A stretch of 6,938 nt of DNA from Pelotomaculum sp. GTDB taxonomy: Bacteria > Bacillota > Desulfotomaculia > Desulfotomaculales > Pelotomaculaceae. Every line of letters starts with the position of its first letter. Position 1 is the first letter of the stretch. Positions 6,915 to 6,938 of the stretch are shown here, in pieces. Made by a program: the position numbers and the translations under genes. The notes below the pieces were generated by a model, which ran no database searches, was not told where the DNA came from, and worked only from the letters and a program-made list of their open reading frames with translations. The stretch spans positions 1 to 6,938 of the forward strand of contig JALHFC010000124.1 of the NCBI GenBank assembly GCA_022839445.1, in the 5' to 3' direction.

Positions 6915-6938
6915 GTGCCAAGGGTGGCAAGGGAAAGA
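6915..6938 (+). CDS. REP-associated tyrosine transposase (RAYT, IS200-like Y1 family), first 8 codons only
   Basis: GTG at 6915 follows GGAGG (6902-6906) with 8 bases of spacing and opens a frame, read as MPRVARER, that continues past the window end. From memory, MPR.AR followed by a serine/glycine/IYH segment is the usual start of Firmicutes Y1/RAYT proteins, which use an HUH nickase fold with a catalytic tyrosine to process single-stranded palindromic ends. Only eight codons are visible, so no catalytic motif can be checked; the call rests on the N-terminal pattern, the strong ribosome binding site, and a REP-like repeat directly upstream. It could be another short-leader protein. The next ~150 codons, which should show an HUH motif and a downstream Tyr, would decide. 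Confidence 0.55.

Overview
The window looks like chromosomal DNA of a Gram-positive, Peptococcaceae-like clostridium (Firmicutes/Bacillota). The grounds are a menaquinone-type methyltransferase, a YwqB/YwqA-like SWIM plus SNF2 gene pair, a secreted glycosidase with an SbsA-type Ig-like domain, strong GGAGG-type ribosome binding sites with GTG/TTG starts, and a dispersed GGGGACGGTTCTTTTGTGTC repeat that I associate from memory with this group. All genes are on the + strand. The assignment is by pattern recognition; no search was run.

Layout. (1) 1-504: 3' part of a menaquinone methyltransferase gene (menG/ubiE family) entering from the left. Its reading frame breaks near 386-392 with loss of roughly a dozen codons, so it looks like a pseudogene or an assembly error. 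(2) 505-556: dispersed repeat copy A, fused to the end of that remnant. (3) 557-758: AT-rich stretch that carries the apparent N-terminal part of the next protein but no usable start codon. (4) 759-2123: SWIM zinc-finger protein. (5) 2123-4864: SNF2-family helicase, overlapping the previous stop by one base; it seems to lack the Q-motif segment normally found just before Walker A. (6) 4900-5067: an unrecognised 55-residue basic protein. (7) 5068-5149: repeat copy B, a 34-bp perfect hairpin. (8) 5187-6842: secreted TIM-barrel glycosidase-like protein with a C-terminal Ig-like domain. (9) 6843-6871: repeat copy C. (10) 6915-6938: first eight codons of what looks like a REP-associated tyrosine transposase (RAYT, IS200-like Y1 family).

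How it fits together. The SWIM, SNF2 and 55-aa genes are tightly packed and probably form one transcription unit; the SWIM/SNF2 pair is a conserved bacterial module of unknown function, presumably acting on DNA or nucleoprotein. The glycosidase is a separate exported protein. Three repeat copies, each abutting the 3' end of a gene, and a candidate RAYT beside one of them suggest a REP/RAYT system: a domesticated transposase with its non-autonomous palindromic repeats. Three neighbouring genes (methyltransferase, SWIM N-terminus, SNF2 pre-Walker-A region) all show missing segments, which points to decay of this region or to a systematic sequence problem.
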